Notes: a model not told the origin generated them from the sequence alone. DNA of 64,000 nt from Bog-756 sp963734395 (GCA_963734395.1 CAVTGY010000001.1:62001-126000); one strand, 5' to 3'. Positions 44,091-52,494 are shown, counted from the stretch's first letter. A program made the numbers and translations.

Positions 44091-44711
44091 ATGGCGCTCA
44101 AGGTTGTGGGGGCTGGTGTCGGTCGTACCGGTACCCATTCGCTGAAGATCGCGCTCGAGCAGTTGTTGGGCGGACCCTGCCATCACATGATCGAGATCCT
44201 TGGTGATCCGGGCCAGGCGCAAGGATGGACCGATGCCATCGAGGGACGCCCGGTTGACTGGTCGACGATGCCCGCCGGCTACGTCTCCCTGGTCGATTGG
44301 CCCGGCTGTTCATTCTGGCCCGAGTTGTCGGCCGCCAACCCCGATGCCTTGGTGTTGCTGTCGGTGCGTGAACCCGAATCGTGGTATCGCAGCGCATCAA
44401 ACACAATTTTCCAGTCGTTCGACAAGGTGCCTCCCGAACTGAATCCTTGGATGAACGCGATGCGCCAGTTGCTGCATGACCGATTCAGCGATCGTCTCGA
44501 GGAACCCACGACGATGATGGATGCGTATGAGCGCCACAACTCGGCCGTGCGCCAGGCCATTCCTAAGACCCGGTTGTTGGAATGGTCTCCCGGGGATGGA
44601 TGGGACCCGATCTGTGAGCGACTGGGCCTCGATGTTCCGGGAGAGCCGTTTCCCGCGGTGAACACGACCGACGAGTTCCGGGAAATGTTGGGGATGACAC
44701 CGCTCGTCTAG
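44091..44711 (+). CDS. Sulfotransferase-family protein
   Basis: 206 residues with GGGGGAG before the ATG. The 5'-phosphosulfate loop is GAGVGRTGTHSLK at the N-terminus, and SVREPESWYRSA is the 3'-phosphate-binding region. PAPS-dependent sulfotransferases of this short type move sulfuryl groups to lipids, glycans or small molecules. Acceptor unknown. The codons around it use more A/T at third positions than neighbouring core genes, which hints at a different history but is not proof of transfer. It is convergent with the VOC gene. Confidence 0.75.
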   Translation: MALKVVGAGVGRTGTHSLKIALEQLLGGPCHHMIEILGDPGQAQGWTDAIEGRPVDWSTMPAGYVSLVDWPGCSFWPELSAANPDALVLLSVREPESWYRSASNTIFQSFDKVPPELNPWMNAMRQLLHDRFSDRLEEPTTMMDAYERHNSAVRQAIPKTRLLEWSPGDGWDPICERLGLDVPGEPFPAVNTTDEFREMLGMTPLV

Positions 44712-44757
44712 CGTTTGGGGAGGTCTTCGGGTTTGGGCGGCGCCTGACCCAAATCGG

Positions 44758-45153
44758 TTACGACGCAGGTGCGAAGAACTCCAGCGCGATGTTGTCCGGG
44801 TCCCTGAACGACAATCCGGATCCGTACGGTGCGTCGACCACCCCTCCGTTGGCGATGCCCAGCCCGTTCAGCCTCGCCTCCCACTGCTCGAGCTCACCTC
44901 GCGTGGCGCAGGCAAAGGCCAGGTGGTCCAGACCCAAGCGACGTTCGTTGAACGGGAGCGTGTCCGCCGGGTCGGGGAACTGGTGAAGGCCGACAAGGGT
45001 GTGGCCCCCGACAAGCCAGACCACATGACGGAACGGGCCGGTGTCCTCGTCCATCACCGGCTTCGAGTCAAACAGCTGTTCGTACCAGGGCACGCTGCGA
45101 TCGAGATCGCTGACCGTGAGCGCAACGTGGGTGATGGTTGGGAACTCTGGCAT
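44758..45153 (-). CDS. VOC/glyoxalase-fold protein
   Basis: 131 residues with GGGAGG six bases before the ATG. The N-terminal TITHVALTVSDLDRSVPWYEQLF and C-terminal LGLDHLAFACATRGELEQWEARL and FRDPDNIALEFFAP define two VOC modules. Metal ligands likely include His in THVAL and LDHLAF and Glu in ALEFF, so it keeps the glyoxalase I/dioxygenase ligand pattern. Substrate unknown. Two 13-bp direct repeats lie in its promoter region. Confidence 0.82.
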   Translation of the reverse strand: MPEFPTITHVALTVSDLDRSVPWYEQLFDSKPVMDEDTGPFRHVVWLVGGHTLVGLHQFPDPADTLPFNERRLGLDHLAFACATRGELEQWEARLNGLGIANGGVVDAPYGSGLSFRDPDNIALEFFAPAS

Positions 45154-45168
45154 CAGTGCCTCCCTGTC

Positions 45169-45203
45169 CGGGTTGGACCACTCGCCTCATCGGGTTGGAC
45201 CAC
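45169..45203 (-). promoter_or_regulatory. Two 13-bp direct repeats upstream of the VOC gene
   Basis: CGGGTTGGACCAC is present at 45169-45181 and, identically, at 45191-45203. The 22-bp period places both on the same face of the helix, about 15-50 bases upstream of the VOC start codon. This is a typical layout for a cooperative repressor or activator. Confidence 0.5.
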
Positions 45204-45296
45204 ACGATAATCCAGAAGGTTGCCGGTCATCCAAGGGTTACCGACGCAGGGTTGGGCCGCCCGCCCGGCTGAGGGAGGTTACAACCCTGTTCTGAT

Positions 45297-46076
45297 TTAC
45301 GCCGGTGGGCAGCTGATCCCGAAGCCGGCGAGCACCGGAGCCGGGACCGCCGGCGCCTGGGCAGTGCCCGGGGGGCAGCCCACCTCGGCAGACCCGAATC
45401 CGATAACCGACCATGCATCGCCCGATGAATGAACGAATCCGTACCCACCCTGCACGGCGTTCTGATGGCCCGGTGCCGGGCCGATTCGGAAGAGGACATA
45501 CGTCGGGTCCACGCTCGAGACCGCAGAGGAGGTGACGATCCAGGTCCCTGCTGGAGGTCCGTTTGTGGCCTGGTAGGTATTGATGGCGGTGGTGGCCGCA
45601 CTGGGCACACCCGAACCCGACGTCGTCGAGGTGGTCGCCGTCGCTGAAGTCGTCGTCGTGGTGGTCGGGGTGGAACATACCTTGGTTCCGGCGCTGGCCA
45701 CGGCGGTCAACTTGGATTTCGTAGTCGGTCCGTAGACGCCGTCGACCGGGAGTCGCTCCGCCGATTGGAATGCCCGAATCGCCTGGGTGGTCGCCGAGCC
45801 GACGACTCCGTCGATGGATCCGGAGTAGCAACCCACCGCCAACAGTGCACCCTGGAGGACCTTGGCAGCCGTCGACGACAGGCCGGTGCCGCCGGTCGTC
45901 GACGGTGACTGGGTTGTCGAGGTCGTCGAGCTGGTAGAGCTGCTGGAGCAACCTGCCACCAGGATCACAATTGCTACGAAGGGCAGACAGAGCATTGCGC
46001 TGCGCCGGTGCCGGCGATGAACGTCCCGTTCGACTCTGTGTTCATCGATTTCTTGTGCGCTCATCAAATACCGCAT
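45297..46076 (-). CDS. Lipoprotein with a peptidoglycan-binding domain
   Basis: 259 residues from ATG 46076 (GGAGG upstream). A basic N-terminus (HRRHRRS) and helix lead to the lipobox ILVAGC (Cys about 43). A Ser/Thr linker precedes a PG_binding_1 domain: KVLQGALLAVGCYSGSIDG, TTQAIRAFQSAERLPVDG, YGPTTKSKL. After a second Thr-rich linker comes a C-terminal domain of about 90 residues (GTWIVTSSAVSSVDPTYVLF) that I do not recognise. It probably anchors between membrane and cell wall. It is divergent from the following membrane-protein gene. Confidence 0.78.
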   Translation of the reverse strand: MRYLMSAQEIDEHRVERDVHRRHRRSAMLCLPFVAIVILVAGCSSSSTSSTTSTTQSPSTTGGTGLSSTAAKVLQGALLAVGCYSGSIDGVVGSATTQAIRAFQSAERLPVDGVYGPTTKSKLTAVASAGTKVCSTPTTTTTTSATATTSTTSGSGVPSAATTAINTYQATNGPPAGTWIVTSSAVSSVDPTYVLFRIGPAPGHQNAVQGGYGFVHSSGDAWSVIGFGSAEVGCPPGTAQAPAVPAPVLAGFGISCPPA

Positions 46077-46246
46077 CCCAGTATCCTCCGCCGATCGAGC
46101 CCTGGTCCCAGGCCGCCGGCAAAAGGTACACGGAACCCTGGTGTCGTTCGGGGACCCGCTCCTGTGCAGCACCCGGATGGAGCAACAGATCCCACCGGCA
46201 TCCCAGCGATCGGGATGGGCGGCAATCGGCGGAATAGGGTACCGAA

Positions 46247-46906
46247 ATGGTCAGCGAGCGAGCGGCAGTCGAAGGAGAGAGGCGTTGGCCGATGGCCGTA
46301 ACGCTCCTCGTCGCCATGGCCCTACCGCTGCTACTTCCTTCCAATTTCACCAAGAGCCCGGATTGGATCGTCTCAGCAATCGAGGGAATCCTACTGGTGG
46401 CACTCATCGTGGCGGACCCCGGTCGTATCGATCGCCGCTCGACACTTGTTCGGGGTCTCTCCATCGGGCTTGTCGTGATCCTTGTGAGTGGCGCGGCGCT
46501 GGTGACCGTGCGGCTGGTGGCCGATCTCATCTCCGGCGGACCCGAGACCAACTCGGCTGCTCAGCTCCTCCGAGTCGGTGGGCTGGTGTGGGTCTACCTG
46601 ATCATCACGTTCGCGTTCCTCTACTGGGAGCTCGACAGCGGTGGGCCCGAAGCGCGGGCCAGAGCGGTACCGGAGTTCCCGAATCTGGCGTTTCCCGAGC
46701 AGCTCAACCCCCGTATCTCACCTCCGGGGTGGCGGCCCGAGTTCTTCGACTACCTCTACCTCGGGTTCACCAACGCCACGGCGTTCAGCCCGACCGACGT
46801 GATGCCAACTGCCCGCTGGGCAAAGTTGGCAATGGCCGTCCAGGCCACGAGCTCCCTGATCGTCCTCGGGCTGGTCATCGCCCGGGCGGTCAACATCCTC
46901 CGGTGA
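46247..46906 (+). CDS. DUF1345-like membrane protein
   Basis: 219 residues with four to five hydrophobic helices, including AVTLLVAMALPLLLP, VSAIEGILLVALIV, GLSIGLVVILVSGAALVTV, WVYLIITFAFLYWEL and SLIVLGLVIARAVNI. The conserved part is YLYLGFTNATAFSPTDVMP, followed by WAKLAMAVQATSSLIVLGLV. This arrangement of a short loop before the last helix resembles a channel-type pore loop in the DUF1345 family, but transport has not been shown. The start has GGTACCGAA upstream and no strong RBS. Confidence 0.65.
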   Translation: MVSERAAVEGERRWPMAVTLLVAMALPLLLPSNFTKSPDWIVSAIEGILLVALIVADPGRIDRRSTLVRGLSIGLVVILVSGAALVTVRLVADLISGGPETNSAAQLLRVGGLVWVYLIITFAFLYWELDSGGPEARARAVPEFPNLAFPEQLNPRISPPGWRPEFFDYLYLGFTNATAFSPTDVMPTARWAKLAMAVQATSSLIVLGLVIARAVNILR

Positions 46907-46948
46907 CCCGAGCGGTCGAAAGCCTCCACTGATCCGTCTGAGAAACGA

Positions 46949-47275
46949 CTAGTGCCCGATTCGATCATCGATGATCCGAGTTACCGCTGCCGTATCGTCC
47001 GGTGTGATGCACGGACGAACCCGACCGCCCACGTCGATCTCTATTCCCGTGTCCTTGTTCGGCCGGTTGCCGTCCAGGTTGTACCAGTGCACCAGGTCCC
47101 CGGAGTCCCAGATTCGCCACTTCCCCCGCATCGATCGGAGCGGGAACGTCTTGGCCGAGCGGATGGCACCGAACGGGATCCTCTTGGCACCCCAGGGGTA
47201 GTACCACCCGATCTCTATTCCCTCGTCGTCGCAGGCGATGCGGCCGTCGTCATAGAGGAGCGGTCTGGCTTCCAC
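46949..47275 (-). CDS. Small PH-like hypothetical protein
   Basis: 108 residues from GTG 47275 with an AGGA eight bases upstream. The sequence has alternating short strands: EGIEIGWYYPWGAKRIPFGAI, KWRIWDSGDLVHWYNLDG, TGIEIDVGGRVRPCITPD, and a C-terminal helix DTAAVTRIIDDRI. This strand-rich pattern with one terminal helix resembles bacterial PH domains, which bind membrane or protein partners. No signal peptide. The frame is open upstream but that part overlaps mscL on the other strand. It is divergent from mscL. Confidence 0.55.
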   Translation of the reverse strand: MEARPLLYDDGRIACDDEGIEIGWYYPWGAKRIPFGAIRSAKTFPLRSMRGKWRIWDSGDLVHWYNLDGNRPNKDTGIEIDVGGRVRPCITPDDTAAVTRIIDDRIGH

Positions 47276-47420
47276 GGAGCGATCCTGACCCGCCTTGCCA
47301 GGACTTTGCAAGAGCCAAGGGTCATGGCACCCACAACAAGTTGGAGCCACATTTCCGTAGTATGCAGGCGTTGTCGGTTCGCTGGTTGCATCTGGCCGAA
47401 CCCGGACCCGAGGAGAAGCC

Positions 47421-47840
47421 ATGCTCAAAGGATTCAGGAACTTCCTCATGCAGGGCGAGTTGATCGTCATCGCGGTTGGACTGGTTGTCGCTCTCGCCTT
47501 CAGCACGCTTATCAAGTCCTTTACCGACAGCATCATCACGCCGCTGGTCAATGCAACCGCTGGAAAGGGATCGGACTCCACCGGGCTGGGGTGGACTCTC
47601 AACGGTCAACGCATCGACCTCGGCGCGTTCATTTCGGCCATCGTCTACTTCATCGTGTTCATGGCCGTCATCTATTTCGTTCTGGTGGTGCCCTACCGAG
47701 CCTTCATGAAGAAGCGGGGTACGACCGTGTTCGGTGACCCGGCCCCGACCCAGACCTGCCCCGACTGCCTGTCGGACGATCTCCCCCTCGGAGCTACCAA
47801 GTGCAGGTACTGCGCCAGCGAGATACCAACGCCGGCATGA
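47421..47840 (+). CDS. mscL: Large-conductance mechanosensitive channel with C-terminal zinc ribbon
   Basis: 139 residues. The N-terminal amphipathic helix and pore helix are typical: LKGFRNFLMQGELIVIAVGLVVALAF. The second helix is about 70-91 (FISAIVYFIVFMAVIYFVLVV). After it, instead of the usual helical bundle, there is TCPDCLSDDLPLGATKCRYC, with Cys at 113, 116, 128 and 131 forming a zinc-ribbon. MscL opens under membrane tension to release solutes on osmotic downshock. The ribbon is cytosolic. RBS GAGGAGA. Convergent, three bases from the next gene. Confidence 0.9.
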   Translation: MLKGFRNFLMQGELIVIAVGLVVALAFSTLIKSFTDSIITPLVNATAGKGSDSTGLGWTLNGQRIDLGAFISAIVYFIVFMAVIYFVLVVPYRAFMKKRGTTVFGDPAPTQTCPDCLSDDLPLGATKCRYCASEIPTPA

Positions 47841-47843
47841 TGG

Positions 47844-48143
47844 TTACGGTCGGGTGGTTCTCCACGCTCCCCACCTTCGCCGCAGCTCGGGGAGAAGAGC
47901 CTGCAGATAAGCGGCCGCCTCTTCATCCGTGGTCATCGGGAGTGGCTGACGGACTGAGTAGATGCCCCATCGGGCTCTCGGGTCGGGGACGATCACTTCG
48001 TCGAACCGGAAGGGCTCTCCTGTCTCCCAGATGAGCGTCCCTTTGCTGCCGTCGGGCGCTTCGACCCAGGCGTCACCGTAGCCGTAATAGCTGACGAACA
48101 TCCCTATGCGGAAACCTTCAACCTCGGCGGTTGGGTAGTGCAT
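47844..48143 (-). CDS. Hypothetical protein
   Basis: 99 residues, unrecognised. It is predicted beta-rich with several aromatic residues (GMFVSYYGYGDAWVEAPDG, RWGIYSVRQPLPM) and a C-terminal helix DEEAAAYLQALLPELRRRW. No signal peptide, membrane segment or metal motif. ATG 48143 lacks a clear RBS. It lies just downstream of the small zinc-ribbon gene on the same strand (104 bases). Confidence 0.5.
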   Translation of the reverse strand: MHYPTAEVEGFRIGMFVSYYGYGDAWVEAPDGSKGTLIWETGEPFRFDEVIVPDPRARWGIYSVRQPLPMTTDEEAAAYLQALLPELRRRWGAWRTTRP

Positions 48144-48247
48144 CTACTACTAATCGGCGTTAACAGCCCGAACTGAACCCGATCCATCCTCAGCAGCGGG
48201 TACCGGTCTCCGCCAGCGGCATCAGGACCGACACCGACCGAGCAGCC

Positions 48248-48427
48248 TCACCCCACGGGCGGTGGCCAGACCTCCGGATTGAATCGGAAGCACCGGGGGT
48301 TCGAACAGGCGATGCTTTCCTGTGAGATAGGGGCGGGGACTACTTCTCCCGCCTGTTGTCTGACCCGAGACACCTTGGCCGGGAACTGGCAATCGGGGCA
48401 GTGCATTCGGAGTTCGGTGACAGTCAC
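48248..48427 (-). CDS. 59-residue zinc-ribbon-like protein
   Basis: A small frame starting at GTG 48427 and ending with TGA at 48248. GAGGAG lies eight bases before the start. The protein has HCPDCQFPAKV near residue 9-19 and IACSNPRCFRFNPEVW near residue 38-53: two Cys pairs (CxxC and CxxxxC) separated by about 28 residues, as in small zinc ribbons. No other domain. Composition is unlike surrounding non-coding DNA. Function unknown; small proteins like this often bind nucleic acid or act as metal-dependent adaptors. Confidence 0.55.
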   Translation of the reverse strand: MTVTELRMHCPDCQFPAKVSRVRQQAGEVVPAPISQESIACSNPRCFRFNPEVWPPPVG

Positions 48428-48594
48428 GGTGGAGACTCCTCATTGTCGGACCCCTTCACGATTCCACCGCCGCTGCCTGTGTTGGGTGATGCTTCGGGTC
48501 CATCCACTGTGGGCGACCCCTTGGCTAACATGCGGGCACCGCCGGACACGGCAGAAACGGGCATCGCCGGACTCGGCAGAAACGGAGCATGGGC

Positions 48595-48957
48595 ATGGCA
48601 GACGCGAGCGGCGCCCAGGGTGTGAGCTCACAGTTCCCGATCACCACCGCCCTCGAGTTCCCCGACGGAACGATCGAACGAAGCCTGGGAATGGTCTTCG
48701 GAGTGGTGGTCCGTTCGATGGGCGCGGCCAAGGGGATCACCGCCGGGTTCCGAGCCCTGGCCGGTGGCGAGGTCAAGCAGTACACCAAGCTGGTCGAGGA
48801 CAGTCGGCGCCACGCCATCGACCGGATGATCGAGAACGCTCGCATCCTGGGGGCCAACGCCATCGTGTCCATGCGCTTCGACTCTTCGGAGGTCGGCCAG
48901 ACCTTGACGGAAATCGTGGCCTACGGCACTGCGGTGATAGTGGGGGCCCGCCCTTGA
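48595..48957 (+). CDS. YbjQ/UPF0145-family protein
   Basis: 120 residues from ATG 48595 (GGAG eight bases upstream; ATG 48589 is also possible). The YbjQ signature is spread over GMVFGVVVRSMGAAKGITAGFRALAGGEVKQYTKLVEDSR, RHAIDRMIENARILGANAIVSMRFDSSEVG and YGTAVIV. The family forms pentamers and is labelled heavy-metal-binding on weak grounds; no definite function is known. The next gene starts four bases after its stop. Confidence 0.8.
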   Translation: MADASGAQGVSSQFPITTALEFPDGTIERSLGMVFGVVVRSMGAAKGITAGFRALAGGEVKQYTKLVEDSRRHAIDRMIENARILGANAIVSMRFDSSEVGQTLTEIVAYGTAVIVGARP

Positions 48958-48961
48958 CGCG

Positions 48962-49201
48962 GTGGCGCTGCTTGCACTGGCAGGGAATTCGGCGGTGCTG
49001 ATCCTCGGGCTGGTCGGTGTGGCCGTGGTGGTGGCGGTGATCATCAGTCTCTTCGTCCGGCGCCATGGCGAGTCCGATGCCCCCGAGCCGGGGTGGACCC
49101 CGACCAACGAGGTGTTCAAGGATCCGGGTACCGATCGCCTCATGCGGGTGTGGGTCGACCGAGTGGGAGAGCGCCACTACGTGCCCGACGTCCGGCGCTG
49201 A
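48962..49201 (+). CDS. Small single-pass membrane protein
   Basis: 79 residues from GTG 48962. An N-terminal hydrophobic helix (AVLILGLVGVAVVVAVIISLFV) is followed by RRHG and a short cytosolic tail with GWTPTNEVFKDPGTDRLMRVWVD and HYVPD. I do not recognise the tail. It lies four bases after the YbjQ gene and is probably translated from the same message, which suggests the two act together at the membrane. Confidence 0.6.
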   Translation: MALLALAGNSAVLILGLVGVAVVVAVIISLFVRRHGESDAPEPGWTPTNEVFKDPGTDRLMRVWVDRVGERHYVPDVRR

Positions 49202-49275
49202 CCGGACCTTCACCGCAACCGGGCGGGCTTGCGGCTCGGGGTGACACCCGGTGAGCAATGCGAACCGAAATGACG

Positions 49276-49305
49276 AACCGGCCGGGCCCCGAGGCCCGAC
49301 CGGTT
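49276..49305. terminator. Strong hairpin between convergent genes, likely groESL terminator
   Basis: Left arm AACCGGCCGGGCC (49276-49288) and right arm GGCCCGACCGGTT (49293-49305) pair over 13 bp with a single mismatch around the loop CCGA. It lies between the small membrane-protein gene and the groEL stop, so it could end transcription from both sides. No long T-run, as is common in high-GC bacteria. Confidence 0.65.
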
Positions 49306-49363
49306 GACCCTCACAGATTGCGCCAACCTGGCGCCCTGGCCCTCAAGGAGAGCCAGAAGCGAG

Positions 49364-51025
49364 TTACATCATCCCGCCCATGCCACCCATACCGCCCATG
49401 CCGCCACCCATGGCGGCGGCGGCCGCAGCGGCCGCGGCCGGATCGGCCTTTTCGGGCTTGTCCGCCACCAAGGCCTCGGTGGTCAGCAACAGACTGGCGA
49501 TGGATGCCGCGTTCTGCAGCGCAGACCGGGTCACCTTGGCCGGGTCGATGACCCCGGCCTTGACCAGATCGACCAGCTCGCCGGTATTGGCGTCGAGGCC
49601 GATGGTTCCGGTCTCCGACTCCACCTGGCGCACGTACACCGAACCTTCGAGGCCGGCGTTGCCGGCAATGGCGTGCAGGGGCGCGGCTAGAGCCTTGGCC
49701 ACGATGGATGCTCCGGTGGCCTCGTCGCCACTGAGGGAGTCGACCACTGCCAGCACCGAGGCCCGTGCTCGAATCAGTGCGGTCCCGCCGCCGGCAACGA
49801 TGCCCTCCTCGACTGCGGCCCGGGTGGCGGAGAGTGCATCCTCGATCCGGTGCTTCTTCTCCTTGAGCTCCACCTCGGTCGCGGCACCCACCTTGACCAC
49901 AGCCACGCCGCCGGCCAGCTTGGCCAGTCGCTCCTGCAGCTTCTCGCGGTCCCAGTCGGAGTCGGTGTCGTCGATCTCGCGCTTGATCTGGGCGATGCGA
50001 CCCTTGACGTCCTCCTCGGCGCCACCGCCTTCGACGATGGTGGTGTCGTCCTTGTTGACAATGACCCGGCGGGCCTTCCCCAGCAGGTCGACGGTGGTGG
50101 TGTCGAGCTTGAGCCCGATCTCCTCGGAGATGACCTGGGCACCGGTAAGGACAGCCATGTCCTGGAGCATCGCCTTGCGCCGCTCGCCAAACCCGGGGGC
50201 CTTGACCGCCACCGAGGTGAACGTGCCGCGGATCTTGTTGACCACCAGGGTGGCCAGTGCTTCGCCTTCGACATCCTCGGCGATGATCAGCAGCGGCTTG
50301 CCGGTCTGCATGACCTTCTCGAGGACGGGTACCAGGTCGTGCACCGCGCTGACCTTCTGGTTGACGAAGAGGATCAGCGGGTCGTCGAGGACTGCCTCCT
50401 GACGCTCTGCGTCGGTCACGAAGTAAGGCGACAAGTAGCCCTTGTCGAACTGCATGCCTTCGGTGAACTCGAGCTCGATGCCGAAGGTGTTGGACTCCTC
50501 GACGGTCACCGTGCCGTCCTTGCCCACTCGGTCGATGGCATCGGCAAGCACTTCACCGATGGCGGTGTCGGCCGCCGAAATGGACGCCACCTGGGCGATC
50601 TCGGTCTTGGAGTCGATCTCCTTGGCCTGCTCCTTGATCGAATCGACCGCAGCGCTCACCGCTTTGTCGATCCCCTTGCCCAATCCGAGCGGGTTGGCTC
50701 CCGCGGCCACGTTGCGCAGCCCCTCGCGAATGAGGGACTGGGCCAGCACGGTGGCAGTGGTGGTGCCGTCGCCGGCCACGTCATTGGTCTTGGTGGCAAC
50801 CTCTTTGACCAGTTGGGCTCCCATGTTCTCGAAGACGTCGTCCAACTCCACCTCACGAGCGATGGACACGCCGTCGTTGGTGATGGTGGGAGCACCGAAC
50901 TTCTTCTCGATGACCACGTTGCGGCCCTTCGGCCCGAGGGTCACCTTGACGGTGTCGGCCAACTTGTTGACGCCCGCTTCGAGGCCGCGGCGGGCGGCTT
51001 CGTCGAACTTCAGGATCTTGGGCAT
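49364..51025 (-). CDS. groEL: Chaperonin GroEL
   Basis: 553 residues. It begins MPKILKFDEAARRGLEAG and has the nucleotide-binding KVTLGPKGRNVV and VAGDGTTTATVLAQ, then the apical domain and a C-terminal tail of Gly-Gly-Met repeats (GGGMGGMGGMGGMM). The GGM tail is the canonical type, unlike the His-rich tails of many actinobacterial GroEL1 proteins. It folds client proteins with GroES. The start overlaps the groES stop by one base (TAATG) and is preceded by AAGGTGA. Confidence 0.97.
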   Translation of the reverse strand: MPKILKFDEAARRGLEAGVNKLADTVKVTLGPKGRNVVIEKKFGAPTITNDGVSIAREVELDDVFENMGAQLVKEVATKTNDVAGDGTTTATVLAQSLIREGLRNVAAGANPLGLGKGIDKAVSAAVDSIKEQAKEIDSKTEIAQVASISAADTAIGEVLADAIDRVGKDGTVTVEESNTFGIELEFTEGMQFDKGYLSPYFVTDAERQEAVLDDPLILFVNQKVSAVHDLVPVLEKVMQTGKPLLIIAEDVEGEALATLVVNKIRGTFTSVAVKAPGFGERRKAMLQDMAVLTGAQVISEEIGLKLDTTTVDLLGKARRVIVNKDDTTIVEGGGAEEDVKGRIAQIKREIDDTDSDWDREKLQERLAKLAGGVAVVKVGAATEVELKEKKHRIEDALSATRAAVEEGIVAGGGTALIRARASVLAVVDSLSGDEATGASIVAKALAAPLHAIAGNAGLEGSVYVRQVESETGTIGLDANTGELVDLVKAGVIDPAKVTRSALQNAASIASLLLTTEALVADKPEKADPAAAAAAAAAMGGGMGGMGGMGGMM

Positions 51026-51318
51026 TACTTGGTCACCTTGGCCAGGACGTCCCGGCTGGACAGGATCAACAGGTCCTCGCCCTCGGCGGTGATCTCGGTC
51101 CCGCCGTACTTGGAGTAGACGACCGTGTCACCGACGGCGATGTCCAGAGGGATCAAATCGCCGCTGGCCTCGGCACGGCGGCCGGGGCCGACGGCGAGGA
51201 CTTCGCCCTGTTGGGGCTTCTCTTTGGCGGTGTCGGGGATGACCAGGCCGGACGCGGTGGTCTCCTCGGATTCACCGGGGCGGACGACGATGCGGTCGTC
51301 AAGGGGATGCAGGCTCAT
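51025..51318 (-). CDS. groES: Co-chaperonin GroES
   Basis: 97 residues from ATG 51318, chosen because AGGAGG sits eight bases upstream. LHPLDDRIVVRPGESEETTASGLVIPD is the family N-terminus with the mobile loop, and VGDTVVYSKYGGTEI the C-terminal region. It caps the GroEL ring. A CIRCE element lies 25 bases upstream, so the operon is likely repressed by HrcA, which is not encoded in this window. Confidence 0.97.
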   Translation of the reverse strand: MSLHPLDDRIVVRPGESEETTASGLVIPDTAKEKPQQGEVLAVGPGRRAEASGDLIPLDIAVGDTVVYSKYGGTEITAEGEDLLILSSRDVLAKVTK

Positions 51319-51342
51319 TTGTTCGGCCTCCTGTGGCACGCG

Positions 51343-51369
51343 TTAGCAGTCGAGGGTTGAGAGTGCTAA
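51343..51369 (-). promoter_or_regulatory. CIRCE operator of groESL
   Basis: TTAGCAGTC, nine bases, GAGTGCTAA. This matches the HrcA-binding consensus TTAGCACTC-N9-GAGTGCTAA with one mismatch, exact spacing, and the expected place between promoter and groES start. Confidence 0.9.
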
Positions 51370-51470
51370 CGATACAGACATCCGCGGCGTTTGGCAACCG
51401 GGGCGGGCGAGTGCCAGTGGAGGGCGGCCCGGGCAGCCGGCCTCGCCGGTCACCGGAGTCCTCCGACCGG

Positions 51471-52494
51471 TCAGCCGGTGGTGGTCAAGGCGAGATTGGG
51501 GTCCACCCCCATGGTCATCGGACTGCCCGGGTGGTGGTGCAGACGCCACCACCCGGCGGCGGCCACCATGGCCGCGTTGTCGGTGCACAGGGCGCGGCTG
51601 GGCACGAAGGCACCGATCCCGTCTTCGGCACACACCTCCTCGATGCGTCGGCGGAGCAGGGCGTTGGCGGCCACCCCCCCGGCCAGGCACAGGGCGACGG
51701 CGCCCACGTCCGCCGCGGCCTTCCTGGCCCGGGTGACCAGCACGTCGACCACCGCCTGGCGGAAGGAGGCGGCCACGTCGGCGGTTTCGGCATCGGGCCG
51801 CTTGCGCACCGTGTTGACCACCGACGTCTTGAGGCCGCTGAACGAGAAGTCGTACCCGTCGCCAGGAAGCGACCGGGGGAACGAGTAGGCCTTCGGATCT
51901 CCCTGGTCGGCGATCCGGTCGATGGCCGGTCCGCCCGGATACCCCAGTCCGAGGAACCGAGCCACCTTGTCGAAGGCCTCTCCGGCGGCGTCGTCGATGG
52001 TGCCGCCGAGCAGCCGGTAGCGGCCCGGCTCGGTCACCTCGATCAACAGGGTGTGGCCTCCGGAGACCAGCAGCACCACCAGCGGCCAGCCCAGATCGGG
52101 CTGCTCGAGCAGGGAGGCGAAGAGGTGGGCCTCGAGATGGTTCACGCCGATCAGGGGAACACCCCAGGACAGGGCCAGCGCCTTGGCCTCGGCCACGCCC
52201 ACCAGTAACGAGCCGACCAGGCCCGGTCCCATGGTGACCGCCACCGCATCGATCCCGGAACCGGTGGGGTCGGAGCCGGCCCCCGCCAGGGCTTCGCCCA
52301 GCACCGGGGTGAGCAATTCCACGTGGGCCCGACCGGCCAGCTCGGGCACCACCCCGCCGTAGCGCGGCGTGCAGATCGATCTGGCTGCTGACCACCGACG
52401 AGACGATGACCGACCCGCCGTCGACCACCGCGGCCGCCGTTTCGTCACACGAGGTCTCGATACCGAGCACCCGGTCGATGCCATCGGCGTCCAT
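51471..52494 (-). pseudogene. tsaD: tRNA t6A threonylcarbamoyltransferase TsaD, interrupted by one frameshift
   Basis: The N-terminal frame from ATG 52494 reads DRVLGIETSCDETAAAVVD and IVSSVVSSQIDLHA. The remaining frame begins YGGVVPELAGRAHVELL and continues through VAVTMGPGLVGSLLVGV, GVNHLEAHLFASLL (metal His pair), VLLVSGGHTLLIEV and DNAAMVAAAG to the stop at 51471. The frames meet near 52358-52368, where one extra base is present (restored reading HAAYGGVVPELA). All TsaD motifs survive. It completes t6A37 on ANN-decoding tRNAs with TsaB and TsaE, encoded upstream. Essential in most bacteria, so an error in the sequence is likely. Confidence 0.87.

Noticed and set aside
44091..48143. Genomic island of transferred accessory genes
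   Set aside because: The stretch is enriched in small and unrecognised genes and slightly richer in A/T, but there is no integrase, transposase, tRNA or flanking repeat to support an island.
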